Source of the DNA: Hysterangium stoloniferum | Lineage: Eukaryota; Basidiomycota; Agaricomycetes; Hysterangiales; Hysterangiaceae | Length of the DNA stretch: 64,000 nucleotides | Direction of reading: 5' to 3' | Assembly (NCBI GenBank): GCA_015178975.1 | Contig: WHVD01000025.1 | Coordinates: 310,001-374,000 of the forward strand | Shown: piece by piece, positions 46,092-58,285 of the stretch | Layout: every line of letters begins with the position of its first letter | How positions within the stretch are numbered: position 1 is the stretch's first letter | The notes under the pieces: model-generated | The model's input: only the letters and a program-made list of their open reading frames with translations | Told to the model about the DNA's origin: nothing | Database searches by the model: none | Translations under genes and position numbers: made by a program

Positions 46092-47613
46092 TGTAATGTA
46101 TTCAAAGGTTTCTCTTAGATAGCTCAATATATGCTATAGTGTCACAGGACTTCAACAATAAAACAAGCAAAGGTCCAGTAATTTAAATACTGATAGATTA
46201 ATGACCTGCACTATTAAGCTTAAACAACTCAAATAAATGCTTATTTTGATTATTGAAAGGTTCAATAGAACAATATTAAAAATAGTATGAGTTGACTCTA
46301 TTGCAATACACAATATACAAGGGTTTAATAAGCTTGTAATAAAAGTATTTGTTTCTCAATATCTTGTGTCAGTTAGTGTAGCACCTCCTGACAATATAGG
46401 TTGGATGCTCTGGGAGGTGTATAGTGGTTCTGACACACATTAACCTCCAAAAGCATGGTCCACAATTAGCATCTTCATATGAAAAGTTGCAATAATTGGT
46501 GGACTCCCCCTATAAAAAGGTGTGTTTCATCATCAAATTTAACAAACAATATATCACTCTTTTAGCAAATAAAAGAACTATTCCTTGAGAATAGGGGCTA
46601 GAAGTTGAGTATATGTGAAGTAACTTAGCAGAGACTTGATATAAAGCTTCGGATTCTTGTATGCTTGTTTGTAACCATTAATAGGTATTTAACAAGGTGT
46701 TAAATAATTTATTAATAGAGAAAATAATGTGTGTTGGATTATTTGAGTGCTTGTACTTGATTAATTCAATAAACTTAGGGCTGGGCCTTGAATAATCTAG
46801 TATTGGCAGGGACTTCAGTAAGAATACTTATTAGGTTTATTATGTAATTAATAAGCCTAAAGGGTAGCTGTGAGGCTGGGGTTAGATGATTAGCTAAGTT
46901 CAAGAGTTGCTGACAAAGATTCAAGATTCTGCAAGTGTAGGTGCTTGCAGTTAGTGTATCAGACTAAGGCTATTATTGTCCTTAGGATGATTAGATAAGC
47001 TTCTGAGCTGTGGAGTAAAATATGTGAGAGATAGATTGATTTTATTGGAAACTTGGCCCTCCTTATATACATTTTGATAACTAAATATTTAATCATTTAT
47101 TTACTTTATGAGGTCATTATTTAGGTCATAATGACCTCATATTCTACTTATTTTTTACCCTTTATTTACCATGTGATTCCCCTCTCTGAGACAAGGGTTC
47201 CAACCTTTGGCTTGAACATGAAGGTTCAAGGCTGCGGTCCCAGGACAAAAGCATTTGATGAGTCGGCAGAATCAAATTATGACTCGAGTAAGTTGTTACA
47301 GTCACATTCGTGACTTGTGTGATATCCTGACACTGGAGGCTTGTCTAATAGGTCACGTGACTCCAAAAATTGAAGCAAAACAATGTGCCAAAAAGCAATA
47401 ACTAAGTAAATAAAATATAAATAATTAGTTAAAAATTATAATAAAATAAATAAGATATAATAGCATTATATGAGCTCATATATGCTATTATTATGCAAAG
47501 TTAAAAGGAATTAGGCCTTATATTTCACAATAAAAATACAATAAATTCAAGAAAATATTAAATAATTCACAGAAAATTAAGAGAATATTATGAGATGAGG
47601 CTGATACCTCACA
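46092..47613. mobile_element. LTR-like insertion E, 1522 bp
   Basis: It starts TGTAATG and ends ACCTCACA. GTCTG flanks both sides (46087-46091 and 47614-47618), so it is one integration event. It is AT-rich with no coding region. 46271-46560 matches the dispersed repeat at 1040-1364. It could be a large solo LTR or a non-autonomous element. Confidence 0.72.
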
Positions 47614-48157
47614 GTCTGGCAGATGTTGACATACAATCCAGTCAGAAAATCAGCTTAGATTTCCCCCAGTAATCTAATACATTTTCCGCTCTAAACTCTT
47701 ACATGAATTACACCACTCATGCTAGTCGGAGCCCATGCATCTATCTCTCTTATTTATCTCGACTCCCAACCTCTCGACCCACAACCTCCAACCTACGACC
47801 CCTCGACCCACGAACCCGCCCAGACTCCCTGGGATTCCTGTCCGCCTGTCTGAAATTGAACAACACAATCTCACGAGGGCGCAGCCCATAAGCTGAAGCC
47901 AAGTCCTACCAGATTATCCCACGGGTTTCTCTGGAAACCCACCGTGTACAGTGGCTTCCAAAACTGTCCCAATGTTTTGGTAATTCTCAATAAATGCTTT
48001 ACAACCTACCAAATAAATTTTCTAAAATAGTGAAAATATTCTCACATATACCGTAGCATACTAGCATTGATATACCCAAATATTACATAATATAGATGGA
48101 TATTGGTGTCACAGTGAATATTTAAAAATGATCAATCATTGGGACAGTTTTGCAACC

Positions 48158-48896
48158 TGTTACAACCGTGTCGCAGCCCTATCGGTCCCCAATGTTATCA
48201 CCACCTATCGACGATTCAAGTTACCATTCAAGTCATCACATCAGAAACCATTGGCCCCCGATGCTGATGTATGCTTTCGCGGTGATCAAACTCCATTTAC
48301 ACCCACATCAAAATATACTTGAACTATCTGGTTAAACTCTGATACATCCCTTTTATTATGATGATCCACTCTATCCTATGTTTCACATATGTCTATATAT
48401 ATTTTTAACCCTCGAACTATTTCCTTTCTTCGTAATTCCACTCTCGGTTATTTCACGGCCTCCTAACCAATAGTAACCTCTTGTTCCTAGTCAAGTTTAT
48501 TTGTCAATACCGTGTTCTGCTCTTCTCCCAGTTAGTATTTTCTAGACACCTGTTACTTGTATATGAACCCGCTGTAGTTGTAGTTACTAGGCAATCAGAA
48601 TATCGACTCAGAATACCCTCTTACACCTTCAGAAGTCTCATACTAAGAATTCCATCTTCCGCCTTTGCATGCGCTCACTCACTCTCAGTCCCTGATCCCT
48701 TGGCCCGACACTCGACTTAACCTTTGGTCCCGATCAGTATTACGCCAAAAGGAACTCGTTAGGACTAGTCTTTGCCCGTCCGAAATTTAAGGACACTCAA
48801 CAGATTTTGTGGTGGTGCAGCACATAAGCTGAAGCCAAGTCCTTCCAATCGGTCCCTGTTGGAAAACTGACTTTAGTCAGTTTTCAGTTCTTAACA
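48158..48896 (+). mobile_element. Solo LTR of family C, 739 bp
   Basis: The ends are TGTTA..TAACA with an exact CAACC duplication (48153-48157 and 48897-48901). It carries the shared motif AAGCTGAAGCCAAGTCCT at 48826-48843. It is related to the minus-strand copy at 56590-57309 and to the 90-bp scar at 37321. Confidence 0.92.
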
Positions 48897-48930
48897 CAAC
48901 CACTCTTTTTGAATCAGATATCTTGTTATT

Positions 48931-49978
48931 CTAGTACTTTGTATGGCCTCCCTTAGCCTTTATTACAGCATCAAGTCTTCTGGGCATACTTTCTATCAGT
49001 TTCTGACACTCCTGAGACTCAATATTTGGCCATTCTACTTCCACCCTCTCCCATAACTCCCAAACTCCCTTTGGTGGTGAAGGATATTTCTGGAGCCGTT
49101 TCTTCAGGTGAAACTAAATATTTTCTATGGGATTCAGGTCAGGAGACTGTGCTGGCCAGTCTAACACCTGAATATGATTTTCAGAAAACCATTTTTGTGC
49201 CATCTTGGATGTGTGTTTAGGGTGATTATCCTGCTGGAAAATGGCCTCACCTGCTGGAATCTTCAAATCTTCAATGCTCTGGGACAAATTCTGAGCCAGG
49301 ATCTCCACATATTGTGCAGAATCCTTCCTTCCTTCAATATCTGCAAGCATTCCCACTCCATTCCAACCCATACAGTCCCACATCATGATATTTCCACCTC
49401 CATACTTGACTGTAAGTTGGGTTGTCCTATCAGAAAGTGGTTCTCCAGCTTTCTTCCACACATATTGATGTCCATCTGATCCAATCTTATTTATCTTGGT
49501 CTCATAAGACCACAAGACCCTTTTCCAATCATCCACAGTCCAGTTTTGGTACATACTTGAGGGCAAAGCTTAACCTGGCTTTTTATGTTCAGCCTTGAGC
49601 AAGGCTTTGACTATGGCTTTTAAACCATGCTGTTTCAAGATCCTCCTAACCGGTTTGGATTAGACATGGGATTCATTGAAGGAATTGATGAAGTGTGTGG
49701 CCTGGACAGCATTATCTAGCTTGCCAGAGGTGATGTGATGTATGTATGATCCTCCTCTGGTCAGTAGGAGAAAGCTTGGAAGGATATCCTCCTTTCAGGT
49801 TTTCTTTGTCTATGTCCATCTCCTGAGCAATTATACTGGTAGTAGACTTGCTAACACCTGTTGTAGAGGCTACATTCCTATTGGAGAGGCCATTTTGTAG
49901 GAGGGAGATAGCTTGTTCTCTTTTAAGAGGGGATATAGCTTTCATGATAAGAATGATAGTTAAAATGTGACATTTCAT
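48931..49978 (-). pseudogene. Dead Tc1-type transposase of Tc1-2
   Basis: Minus strand. N-terminal helix-turn-helix piece: 49978-49712 (REQAISLLQNGLSNRNVASTTGVSKSTTSII). Catalytic piece: 49566-49114, continuing to the stop at 48931-48933 (GHTKY). Motifs are VLWSYETKIN, FQQDNHPKHT and WPAQSPDLNPIENI followed by a stop, then FHLKKRL. The first catalytic aspartate (WSDET in Tc1-1) is tyrosine here, and the Trp after the Glu motif is a TAG. The middle (49570-49710) has several stops. It is clearly inactive and older than Tc1-1. Confidence 0.9.
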
Positions 49979-50305
49979 GTCACATATTAATTAGAACATC
50001 AAGTAGATGTCACGTGATTTTTCCTGTAATTTTCCTAGCCCTATAGATTATAATATGATATAATGAAATGTGTGAAATGAGAGGGTTGCAAAACTGTCCC
50101 AATGATTGGTGATTTTTAAATATTCACTGTGACACCAATATCCATATATATTATGTAATATTTGGGTATATCAACGCTAGTATGCTAAGGTATATGTGAG
50201 AATAATTTCACTATTTTAGAAAATTTACTTGGTAGGTTATAAAGCATTTATTGAGAATTACCAAAACATTGGGACAGTTTTGGAAGCCACTGTACATACC
50301 TAACA

Positions 50306-51369
50306 TTTAGATTGACAGATCCATTCTGAAGTAATACATATGTATTTAGAGGTGCCAATGATATACATATGCATGGAATGGGCTATCTAAAGGTATCTAT
50401 TTTTTAAAAGTATTAGTGTTTCAAACTACTAATTTTTCTTATTGTCTACTCATGTCCAGAAAGATTCTTTAGTTTGTAATGTAGGAGAGGGTTTAAAACT
50501 TTTTGAAAGTTTTAAAAACCAAATTATGTTTTAATCACATCCCAGATGTTTAAATGACCTTTAGAGTATATTAGAATTTGGTATACTTAATAGTTTTCAG
50601 ATATACTCCATACACAATATGTATATAGTATTAGTCCTACCAGCTTATATGCAAATCAAGGAAGAATTGAATGAAGGGGAGCCATTGCACTCATATTTCA
50701 CTAAATATTAAATAGCATCTCATAAGGCCAACTATATACATAAATACAGTATATAGATCTATACTATATAGTACACACTCCAAAATATTTTGTCTTAATT
50801 GGGTCCCTTTCCTGAGATACAGCACAATTTGCCTGTGGGTCAAAAGTGGAATTGTTTTTTAAACTTTGAACTCCACCTTAGGTACTCAGAACAGCTGTAA
50901 GATCCTGATAAGTTAGTATCACAGTAGACCCTGTAGGTTAGTGTAAATAAAGCATATATTAACCAAATAGTGTTTTATTCTATATCTAATCTTTTGACCT
51001 GTTTATAAATATTTTTATTGTTTGATAAATAGTATAAAATATATATAAACTAGCTAGAATCGAACTCGAATATAGTTTTGGAATCAGTGAATTGTTATTC
51101 ATATTTTAGTAGTTGTGAAAGTTTTCACAGAAAAAGAACAGCTTGCAAAAGCAGCTCTCAAAACCTTCTTTGTAAAGTAGGGTGCATATATTCAAGTAAA
51201 CTCTTGACTTCAGGGGTTCTAAGTCTATTCAGGCTGCCACTGATTAATATCAAATACTTAAATTATTTTACCTTGCAGTGAATTGATTATTTGCACATTT
51301 TGATAGAGCACTGGACTCCTTTTTCAGAAGATAGTATTAAAATAAGGCTAATACATCACACTCACATAA
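50306..51369. other. AT-rich gene-free region
   Basis: No ORF or repeat with a partner in the window was recognised. Composition suggests heavily mutated transposon sequence. Confidence 0.35.
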
Positions 51370-51600
51370 GGGTTGAATTGGGGATTTTTTGGGTGAGCAG
51401 AGATTTTGCTGACTTTTCATTTTTGTTCCATTCAGCAATGAGAGCTGTCTCTTCAATGGTTGCCTTATCATCCATGGGTTTTGGACAGGGTGTCATGCCA
51501 TCAAAGTGGCCCCAGAATCCCTTTGCTTCCACTGCATCCAGTTCATGCCAGTGGTATCAAGCTTGGAGATGGATGAAGGAAGAGAGTCGGACAAAGAAGT
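51370..51600 (-). pseudogene. Ty1/copia gag fragment
   Basis: Read on the minus strand, one frame gives a copia-type gag N-terminal segment. HELDAVEAKGFWGHFDGMTP is followed by a Trp-containing helix (ALIAEWNKNEKSAKSLL). This is the L..A.G.W.H..G plus W...D..A...I layout of copia gag polyproteins. The plus-strand ORF over the same bases (51291-51602) is its shadow. The orientation is opposite to the copia RNase H at 51.9 kb. Confidence 0.65.
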
Positions 51601-51928
51601 AGCAGTGGTGGTTATCTTGGTAGCAATCTATAGGTAGGGTAGCGTGGGGCCCAATAACCTGTTGAAATAGTATATATACTAGACAGCTAGATAGCAGAAA
51701 GCAATCTCAGTGTTTGCATGCAGTAGCAGGGCTAAACAGCTGAGGTGCTCTAGCTATAGATCCTAAGCTTTTAAGGTATTAATGTTCTATCTATGATCAT
51801 ACATTGTATATTACAGAGAGTAAAACAGGAAGTAACTTAATGGAAAGGTGTATATATTATATCATGTGTACCTGCCTAGCTCGGTACTTTAGGTTAGGCT
51901 CCAAATATAGCAGGAGCGAGACTATATC

Positions 51929-52500
51929 ATGCTTGCTAATCCAACATTCCATTACCTCAGAGCTACCATGGAACTTGAACTAACATACAACAGATCAGAC
52001 ATATCACTGGACATCAATTTTCATGGTTATATGGATGCTGATTGGTCAGGTGATGCTGAGATGTCCCAATCTATGTACATCAGGTTACATTTTCATCACA
52101 AACAGAGTAGCCATTTCTTGGGCTAATAAATGTTAATTGGTAGCATTATCAAGTACTGAGTCTGAATACATAGGGCTCAGTGTGGTAGGCCAACATTTGC
52201 AGTGGCTGTGAAAGCTTTTTGAAGAAAAAAATTGGGCATCCACAAACTCAACCTACTGAGATCCACTGTGATAATCAGGTGGCCATCATCCTTTGTAAAG
52301 ACCCACAGTTCAGAGCTTGCATGAAACACATTCAACACAAGTACCATCACATACAATGATTTGGTGGTGAAGGGAGAAGCTGTAGTGAGCTACAGTATGT
52401 TTCCACTACAGATATGGTGGCCAATATTCTGACAAAGCCCCTGTCTCATGAGTAACACTGGAAGTTCATAAAGGCTACAGCTACACTCATTGGGAGTGAC
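51929..52500 (+). pseudogene. Ty1/copia RNase H and pol C-terminus fragment
   Basis: LTYNRSDISLDINFHGYMDADWSGDAEM is the conserved RNase H start of copia pol. It is followed by remnants of the AISW..KQ and E.E.IGL blocks, the NQVAII block, and an end resembling DILTKPLSHE..KFIKATALIG. Stops and shifts are present. The 89-bp LTR begins 37 bp later. Confidence 0.82.
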
Positions 52501-52536
52501 AAAAAATAGTGATGTTGCCTCAAATGTAGCCACATT

Positions 52537-52625
52537 TGTTAGAACTCATATAGTGTTGCACATCATTGAGGAAACTCACACTCTCATAGTTTATCCAAAT
52601 ACACTGGGCTAAGCAGTACATTACA
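52537..52625 (+). repeat. 89-bp copia-associated LTR-like sequence, copy 2
   Basis: It is the same interval as 1365-1453, here in the expected 3' LTR position after copia pol. Similarity between the two copies covers the 89 bp and stops sharply at TACATTACA. Confidence 0.6.
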
Positions 52626-53764
52626 GTAGCGTAGTCATACAAATAAAAACCTTGTCCATCTTCGTTATACTGTTCATCATCTAGCAGCAGTACCTAAATA
52701 CTCGCAACACTACCAGAGCGTATATCGGACTAGACCACTTGCACATTTTCACACGTATGAGTGCATTTTTCACCCATATGCGCACATATATGCATCATGT
52801 ATGGGACATTGTTTAGGAAGATAGTTAGTCATGCTATATAGCCTCACTAGGCAGCGACTGAGTTCGGACACCTGCTATTGTCGTTCTATTTTGGTCCAAA
52901 TTTTGTCACCATGGACAGGCCACGCACTTCGCCATAATGTTCGCGTAAGCGACTGTCGGCGGGTAATAGTTGTGCCTGGAAGTCTCCCAACCTATGAAGT
53001 GATCTTTTCGTGTCTTCGGTCTAATATTGAAGAATACCCGTATTACATTGGGCAACAGCGCAGGAAATCTCTCGTCAAATAGTTATCCCATTTTATGCAG
53101 TCCCAACTCACGCCCACTCCGCTTAGTATGTCCCATGTCCCGTCGCTTACAGAGTGGATGTGGATGTGGAGCGCGGCTTTGGAAGGGCAACTCCCGTGAT
53201 AATCTTCGTAACTTTGACAAATTGTCCATAGATTTTGCAGCAGAGGCGGAAAGAAGGTTACGATTTTGCCACGGGGGAGCGCTAGCTGTTCAGTGACCTA
53301 GAAGTCGTGAGATTAGGAAGCTATACGATTCAAGTTCAGATACTTGCTGAGGATGCCTTTTGACCGTCCAATGACTCTTTTGATCGTATATTATTGCGAG
53401 TCTCCAGTGCGGAGGTCGAAGACCTGCTCAGCAACTCCACTGTGCCTGTGGATACGGGACTCGCAGAGCTGGGTATGACGGTGCTACCTAGGGGGGGTCC
53501 TCGTAGCGCGAAAAACACCATTGATATGAGGGAGGTACAGGCGGTACAGAGAGCGTTTGAGTGAGCACCGTGGCCCGGTGTTTTATATCGGGAACCCGGA
53601 GAGGTGAACAATATGGAAGCTAATCGCGTTCATGGATGACCTACGTTGGCAGTGTGTGGTTGTCAACGTATCAACGCGTCTGGCATTCCCCGTCCCCCCA
53701 ATATGAGAAACGGGTTTCGACCTCGATGTAGATGGGCCGGGCCTTCCGAATTGTAAAGTAAAGT
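52626..53764. other. Unidentified CpG-richer region with possible exon remnants
   Basis: On the plus strand, 53170-53296 and 53296-53562 read as coding-like stretches. The first contains DNLRNFDKLSIDFAAEAERR. The second contains EDLLSNSTVPVDTGLAELG and ends in a stop at 53560-53562. They lie in different frames near 53296, and a TGA interrupts the second at about 53353. I do not recognise a family. It may be the 3' end of a decayed host gene or another transposon. Confidence 0.25.
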
Positions 53765-56700
53765 TCAATGAAAAACTCGATAGTAGCCGCTAGCTCCTGA
53801 TGGAGTTGCAAGAATAGCTATAAGGCATATACTGTTGGGAACACATGTCATAATTGTTCCAAATATTTTAAATGTCCTTCTGTCTTTCCAAGGCGAACGA
53901 CACCAGCAGTCGATGGTCTGAAAAGGCGCTTTTATCTGGTTGTGGCAGACGGACCTCGGTGGGTCCTCATCCTCCATTGGTTCCCATTGGGTAGTTCTCC
54001 CTGCCATTGGGATAGCAGTGCTAACCACTTGCACCATTTCCCGGTCACCACTAAGGAGGGCTTGTTTCGTAATCGCCATGTATAAATGGGGTTGTAAGCG
54101 ATCCACGATTTCATACACCCAATGCATTCCATCAAAAGATACCTGAAACTGTTCTGGGTGTCGCATTCCCGCTGCCATGGATTCCATTCGTGAAAAATGC
54201 ATACAACAATGCTGTTGTATAATCCTGGCAACTGTAACACAGTCTTCACAGTCGTCAGTGAGCTTTTTTCTAACCATTCAGGGTCATTCACAATACTTTG
54301 AGCGACAGTAAATCCTGGTTCCCCACACTCAACTTTGCCAATTTGAAGAGGGTTTCCAGGTACGACATTGTCTCTCACCCTGAAGTCTTCGACCGAATTG
54401 GCCACCTTGAACCGTGTCAGTGGATTTTGACCTTCAGCTATGGCAGTATCCGGCCCAAAATATTCTGTGATGGATCTCTGCAGCCAGGCAGCATAAATTT
54501 GATCGTGTAAGTTATTGAACTCCTGTTGTGTCTCCTCATCCCTAAATACAAATGAGGCCATATGTAGTTGTAACTCTGCCCGCTCTTTCTTTCTTTCCAA
54601 ATTGGTAAGTCATTTTACTTGGACAGATCCAGCTGAAACGGTTACCCCCTTTTTCGATGCCGACACAAACTTTCTGCAGGGACAATTATGGGATTCGTGA
54701 CCCTCATTCTTGCAGGAAAAACATTGCCCCTCTGCTCGAAGTTGATTCATCTCGCTCTGACTTAATTTAGGATGTGGTTCGAGGGTGGTACTCCCCGGTC
54801 CAGATGGCTTGGACTGGTAATTTTTCACCCCTTGGGTATCTGCCTTCTGCCCGATCTGACTCACTAGGTCTTTCTTTCGGGGCCATATCTGAGGCGATCT
54901 GGACAATGCGTTTTCTCTTCTCCCTTTTTCTGCCATCCAAAATTCTTGTGCAGCCTCAAACTGGGTAGCAGTTTTGATAAGTTTCTTCCATGACGTATTG
55001 TCAGGATTCAGTCCATTATCTAACTATTTCTCTGTTATATAGTCATATGCCCTGTCCCACATGATCTGCTTTAGTTGTCTCGTGGATGTCAGGAAACCTC
55101 CTCGCATTATTTTCGACATCTCACGTGAAATCCCGAAAACACTTTCTGCCCTGCCTGGCAGATGTAAGTTGCTTTCGAAGATGCACCTTATAATCAGCAG
55201 GAAAGCAATAATCGAATGGGCCATCATACATGGCCTTCAAGGTCCACTTCCGTTTGCTCAAGGCTACATGCTTCATATAGAAGGAGCTTGCCTTTCCATC
55301 AAGGAAGTATATAATCAATTTCACCACCCACTTGCGATCTAACCCATTGATCTCTGCCCAGAGATCATAGGCATATATAAATGCTTCAAGAACGTCAATT
55401 TCAGCAGTGCCTGTATAGATCACAGCTTGCTTAGTCTTAACTCCCACCAGCAGCTTTTTGGTTCATTTCGCCTCAGCTATGGACCATTTGCGTTTGTCCT
55501 TTCTTATGCACTGAGAGCTAGGTGAGTTTTTCTTTCTATGCTTCCTTCCTGTGTCAGAGTGACTTAGGGGAGCACCCCCTGATCCTGACCCAGACTCAGG
55601 GGAGTCGATGCTATGTTCGCTGGCTGCCAAGTCTGACTCAGTAGCCGTGCTATCCGACGAATCATCATCTCCATCACTAGAAGATGAACTGCTTGAATGG
55701 GATGGTGGTCCGAATTTCCCTTGCCCTCCTACTGCAAAGTACCCGCCCTCTGGCACTTGTGAGGACTCCCGTACATAACGGCTAGTAACTTTCTTGGGCT
55801 TCTGCTCTTTTTGTAGCTGACTATCCTGTGTTTCACTCCCTTTACGCAGGTTCTTTAAGGAACGTTCACCTTCCATTCTTTCCTTCCCTTTGTTGGGCGG
55901 CATTGCCAATTTCTTTTTAGATCCATCTGTGTTTGCAGGTTCTAACATAGAAGATGTGGGTTCAGTTTTTATAGATGCATTTTCCTCCACCTCAATGACA
56001 ATGGCACTAAGATTTATGGATGACTGGGGAAAGGTTCCAGAACTTTCCACCCTTCTAATCCCTCCAGTGTTCACTTTACAAGGTAACATCCATGTTTCTG
56101 GAAGCGGCCCAAACTGATCTTCATCAGACTCCGAACAATCAGACCATTTAAACATAGCACCCAGGTGATGCTCGAGTGCTGTTTCCTTGGATGGTCCTCC
56201 CCCCCTTTCCTCACCGCCACTCTCTTCAAACCACTCTGGAAAAAAGAGGGATTCTGGGTGAAGGAGAGGTTTCCCCTTTTGGTACCTCCTCCAGAAGGTC
56301 TTTCAAGGTGCTGCCAGCTCTTCAGGGTACACCAAACTGTACTGGCAAGTCCAGTTGTAGAGGGCAACCTGAGTACTGATATATTCACTAGGAAAGGGGA
56401 ATGGTGTTGTTGTCTTCGCCACTCTCAACAGATTCATTCGAGGCCTCACTAACAGGAACATGATTGACTCCACTGGAAGTAGCCATCGGGGAATCAGAGG
56501 CAATTTGTGATACCTCTTCCATCTCGGCATCACAATCCATCCTCCCCTCTCTTACTGAGTGTGCAGTGTAGATCGGTTCGGGGCCCATGTGTTAAGAACT
56601 GAAAACTGACTAATGTTGGTGGCCGACAGGGACCGATCGGAAGGACTTGGCTTCAGCTTATGTGCTGCGCCCTCGCAAATATCTGTAGGATGTCCTTAAA

Positions 56701-57469
56701 TTTCGGGCGGGCGAAGACCAATCCTAGCGAGTACCTTTCGGCGTGATACCGATCAGAATCGAAGGACAAGTCGAGTGTCGGGCCAAGGGGTCGGGGCCGG
56801 GAGTGGGCGAGCGCACGCGAAGGCGGATGGGGGGATTCTTAGTATGAGACTGATACAGGCGTATGAGGGTATTCTGAGTCGATATTCTGATTGCCTAGTA
56901 ACTACAACTACAGCGGGTTCATATACAAGTAACAGGCATCTGGAAATTACTAATGGGGAGAAGGGCGGAACACAGTATTAACAATAAGCTTGACTAGGAA
57001 CGGGAAGTTTATGATTAGTTCGGAGGCCGATGATAACCGAGAGCGGGATTACGATAAAAGGAAATAGTTCAAGGACTACAAATATAGATAGACATATGCG
57101 AAACATAAGATTGAACGGATCAACATAATAAAGGGGACGTATCAAAGTTTGACCAGACAATACGAGTTGTTTTGACGTGGGCGTAAATGGAGTTTGATCT
57201 TTGCGAAAACATTCGTCAGCTTCGGGGCCGATGGTTTCTGAGAGGATGACTTGTCGTTGACAAGTGGCGATAACCTCGGGACCGATAGGGTTGCGACACG
57301 GTCGTAACACCATGGCATTCAAAGGTGAAGAGGTAATACTCACCATTTCAGTAGCAGGACTATTCAAGTCATCACTAGCCACCTGTTGTCGAGCGATTCT
57401 CTCGCTCCACACGGGAATTGCACTTCGGACAGTACCTCGACAAATGACAGGTTGATTAATCTCGGACAT
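53765..57469 (-). pseudogene. Degraded Ty3/gypsy-type gag gene (G5), interrupted by a solo LTR
   Basis: Minus strand, ATG at 57467-57469. The N-terminal part is split by LTR 56590-57309; the coding sequence continues smoothly across the target duplication. An acidic and Ser-rich segment follows (56155-55463). The capsid segment is 55447-55024 (FIYAYDLWAEINGLDRKWVVKLIIYFLDGKASSFYM.., FDYCFPADYKVHLRKQL), typical of gag in fungal gypsy elements. A CCHC knuckle CFSCKNEGHESHNCP lies at about 54735-54690. A long downstream segment (54600-53765) has stretches such as GNPLQIGKVECGEPG and a frameshift near 54270. No protease, RT or integrase is found, and no LTR of its own was identified. Confidence 0.75.
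56590..57309 (-). mobile_element. Solo LTR of family C, 720 bp, inside G5 gag
   Basis: The ends are TGTTAAGAAC..GTCGTAACA with an exact CCATG duplication (56585-56589 and 57310-57314). It is the reverse orientation of the family C copy at 48158. It is richer in CpG than most repeats here, so it is probably young. The shared LTR motif is at 56642-56659 in reverse. Confidence 0.92.
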
Positions 57470-58285
57470 CGTGGCAAGAATGAATGTGTGTAGTTTTCTT
57501 GTGTGCATGTGTTTGTTATTGTTTAAAACCTAGTGGGTGATCAGTCCGCTAGTATAGAATATAAAAAGAATATGAAGTTGGAGACAAAATACTCAAAAAG
57601 TTTAAGGTTCCGCTTTGTAGATAGCATAATCCTTCAAATGAGCTCTTACGAAGAGAAACAAACAGAGTAGGAATAGGCTCCAATTCGAAAAAGACTACTC
57701 TAACTAGTGGGGGGTTCACCTATTTATGCTGGTCATCATAAGCTACGTCCCCTGACAACAGTCTGGAACCTGTTAATGATCGAAAACTTCCAGTGTCTTC
57801 TCTTTACTCCTTACCATCTAAGACTAGGGCAGTTACCCGCCCAATTCAAAGTCCGCCACCACGTCTGCTCCCGTTACACTGAAGCACTGATGTCCTGTAT
57901 AATACTTATCATATCAATGTACTGTGTAGATTATCATTTTCCTCTTCCTAATTAGGAAACCAGCTTTCAAACCCTGCTCAATCAAATTATGGAATCTCGC
58001 AATCATGGCATTGACGCTCACTGGGAGTCTCCATGGGCGCTTGCATAAGAAGACACTATATCACATCGCTTCAACACTGTTTTTATGCTTCGCTGTCACA
58101 AGTGTCCTTTCAATCACGGGCTTCCAACCGTGCCCAGAAACTGCACCGGTGGAATGGCCCTTCCCGCATTATTGATAGGCACGTCTTCCTGTGGCCGGGC
58201 GCGGCGCTTAGCCCAAGGTCTTCTCTACGATATAGCTTACCATCTTACTTCGCACATCATCTAGCCATTCAACATCGAGCACATT
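57470..58285. other. Region between G5 and the GTPase gene
   Basis: The left part should be the 5' leader of G5, without a recognisable LTR. The right part is the GTPase promoter region. TATAGCTTACC at about 58232, some 50 bp before the ATG, is a weak TATA candidate. ORFs here lack domain content. Confidence 0.3.

Larger units (their letters stand above)
47949..50292 (-). mobile_element. Tc1/mariner-type transposon Tc1-2, with a solo LTR in its left end
   Basis: Inverted ends are CAGTGGCTTCCAAAACTG..CAGTTTTGGAAGCCACTG, flanked by TA (47947-47948 and 50293-50294). Terminal repeats are about 209 bp. The left one is cut off at its inner edge by the LTR 48158-48896. As in Tc1-1, the outer site (CCAAAACTGTCCCAATG) recurs inverted at the inner end of each terminal repeat. 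Removing the LTR leaves about 1600 bp, the same size as Tc1-1. Confidence 0.92.
45622..50305 (-). repeat. Family B LTR containing two further insertions
   Basis: It starts TGTTATGACC and ends CATACCTAACA. Subtracting the LTR-like insertion 46092-47613 (plus 5 bp) and the Tc1 element 47949-50292 (plus TA) leaves 811 bp, against 809 bp for the intact copy at 10002-10810. The AAGCTGAAGCCAAGTCCT motif is at 47890-47907. No target duplication flanks it, consistent with being one LTR of a once larger minus-strand element. Confidence 0.85.

Noticed and set aside
51291..51602. 103-codon plus-strand ORF
   Set aside because: The minus strand of the same bases reads as a copia gag segment, so the plus ORF is a shadow.
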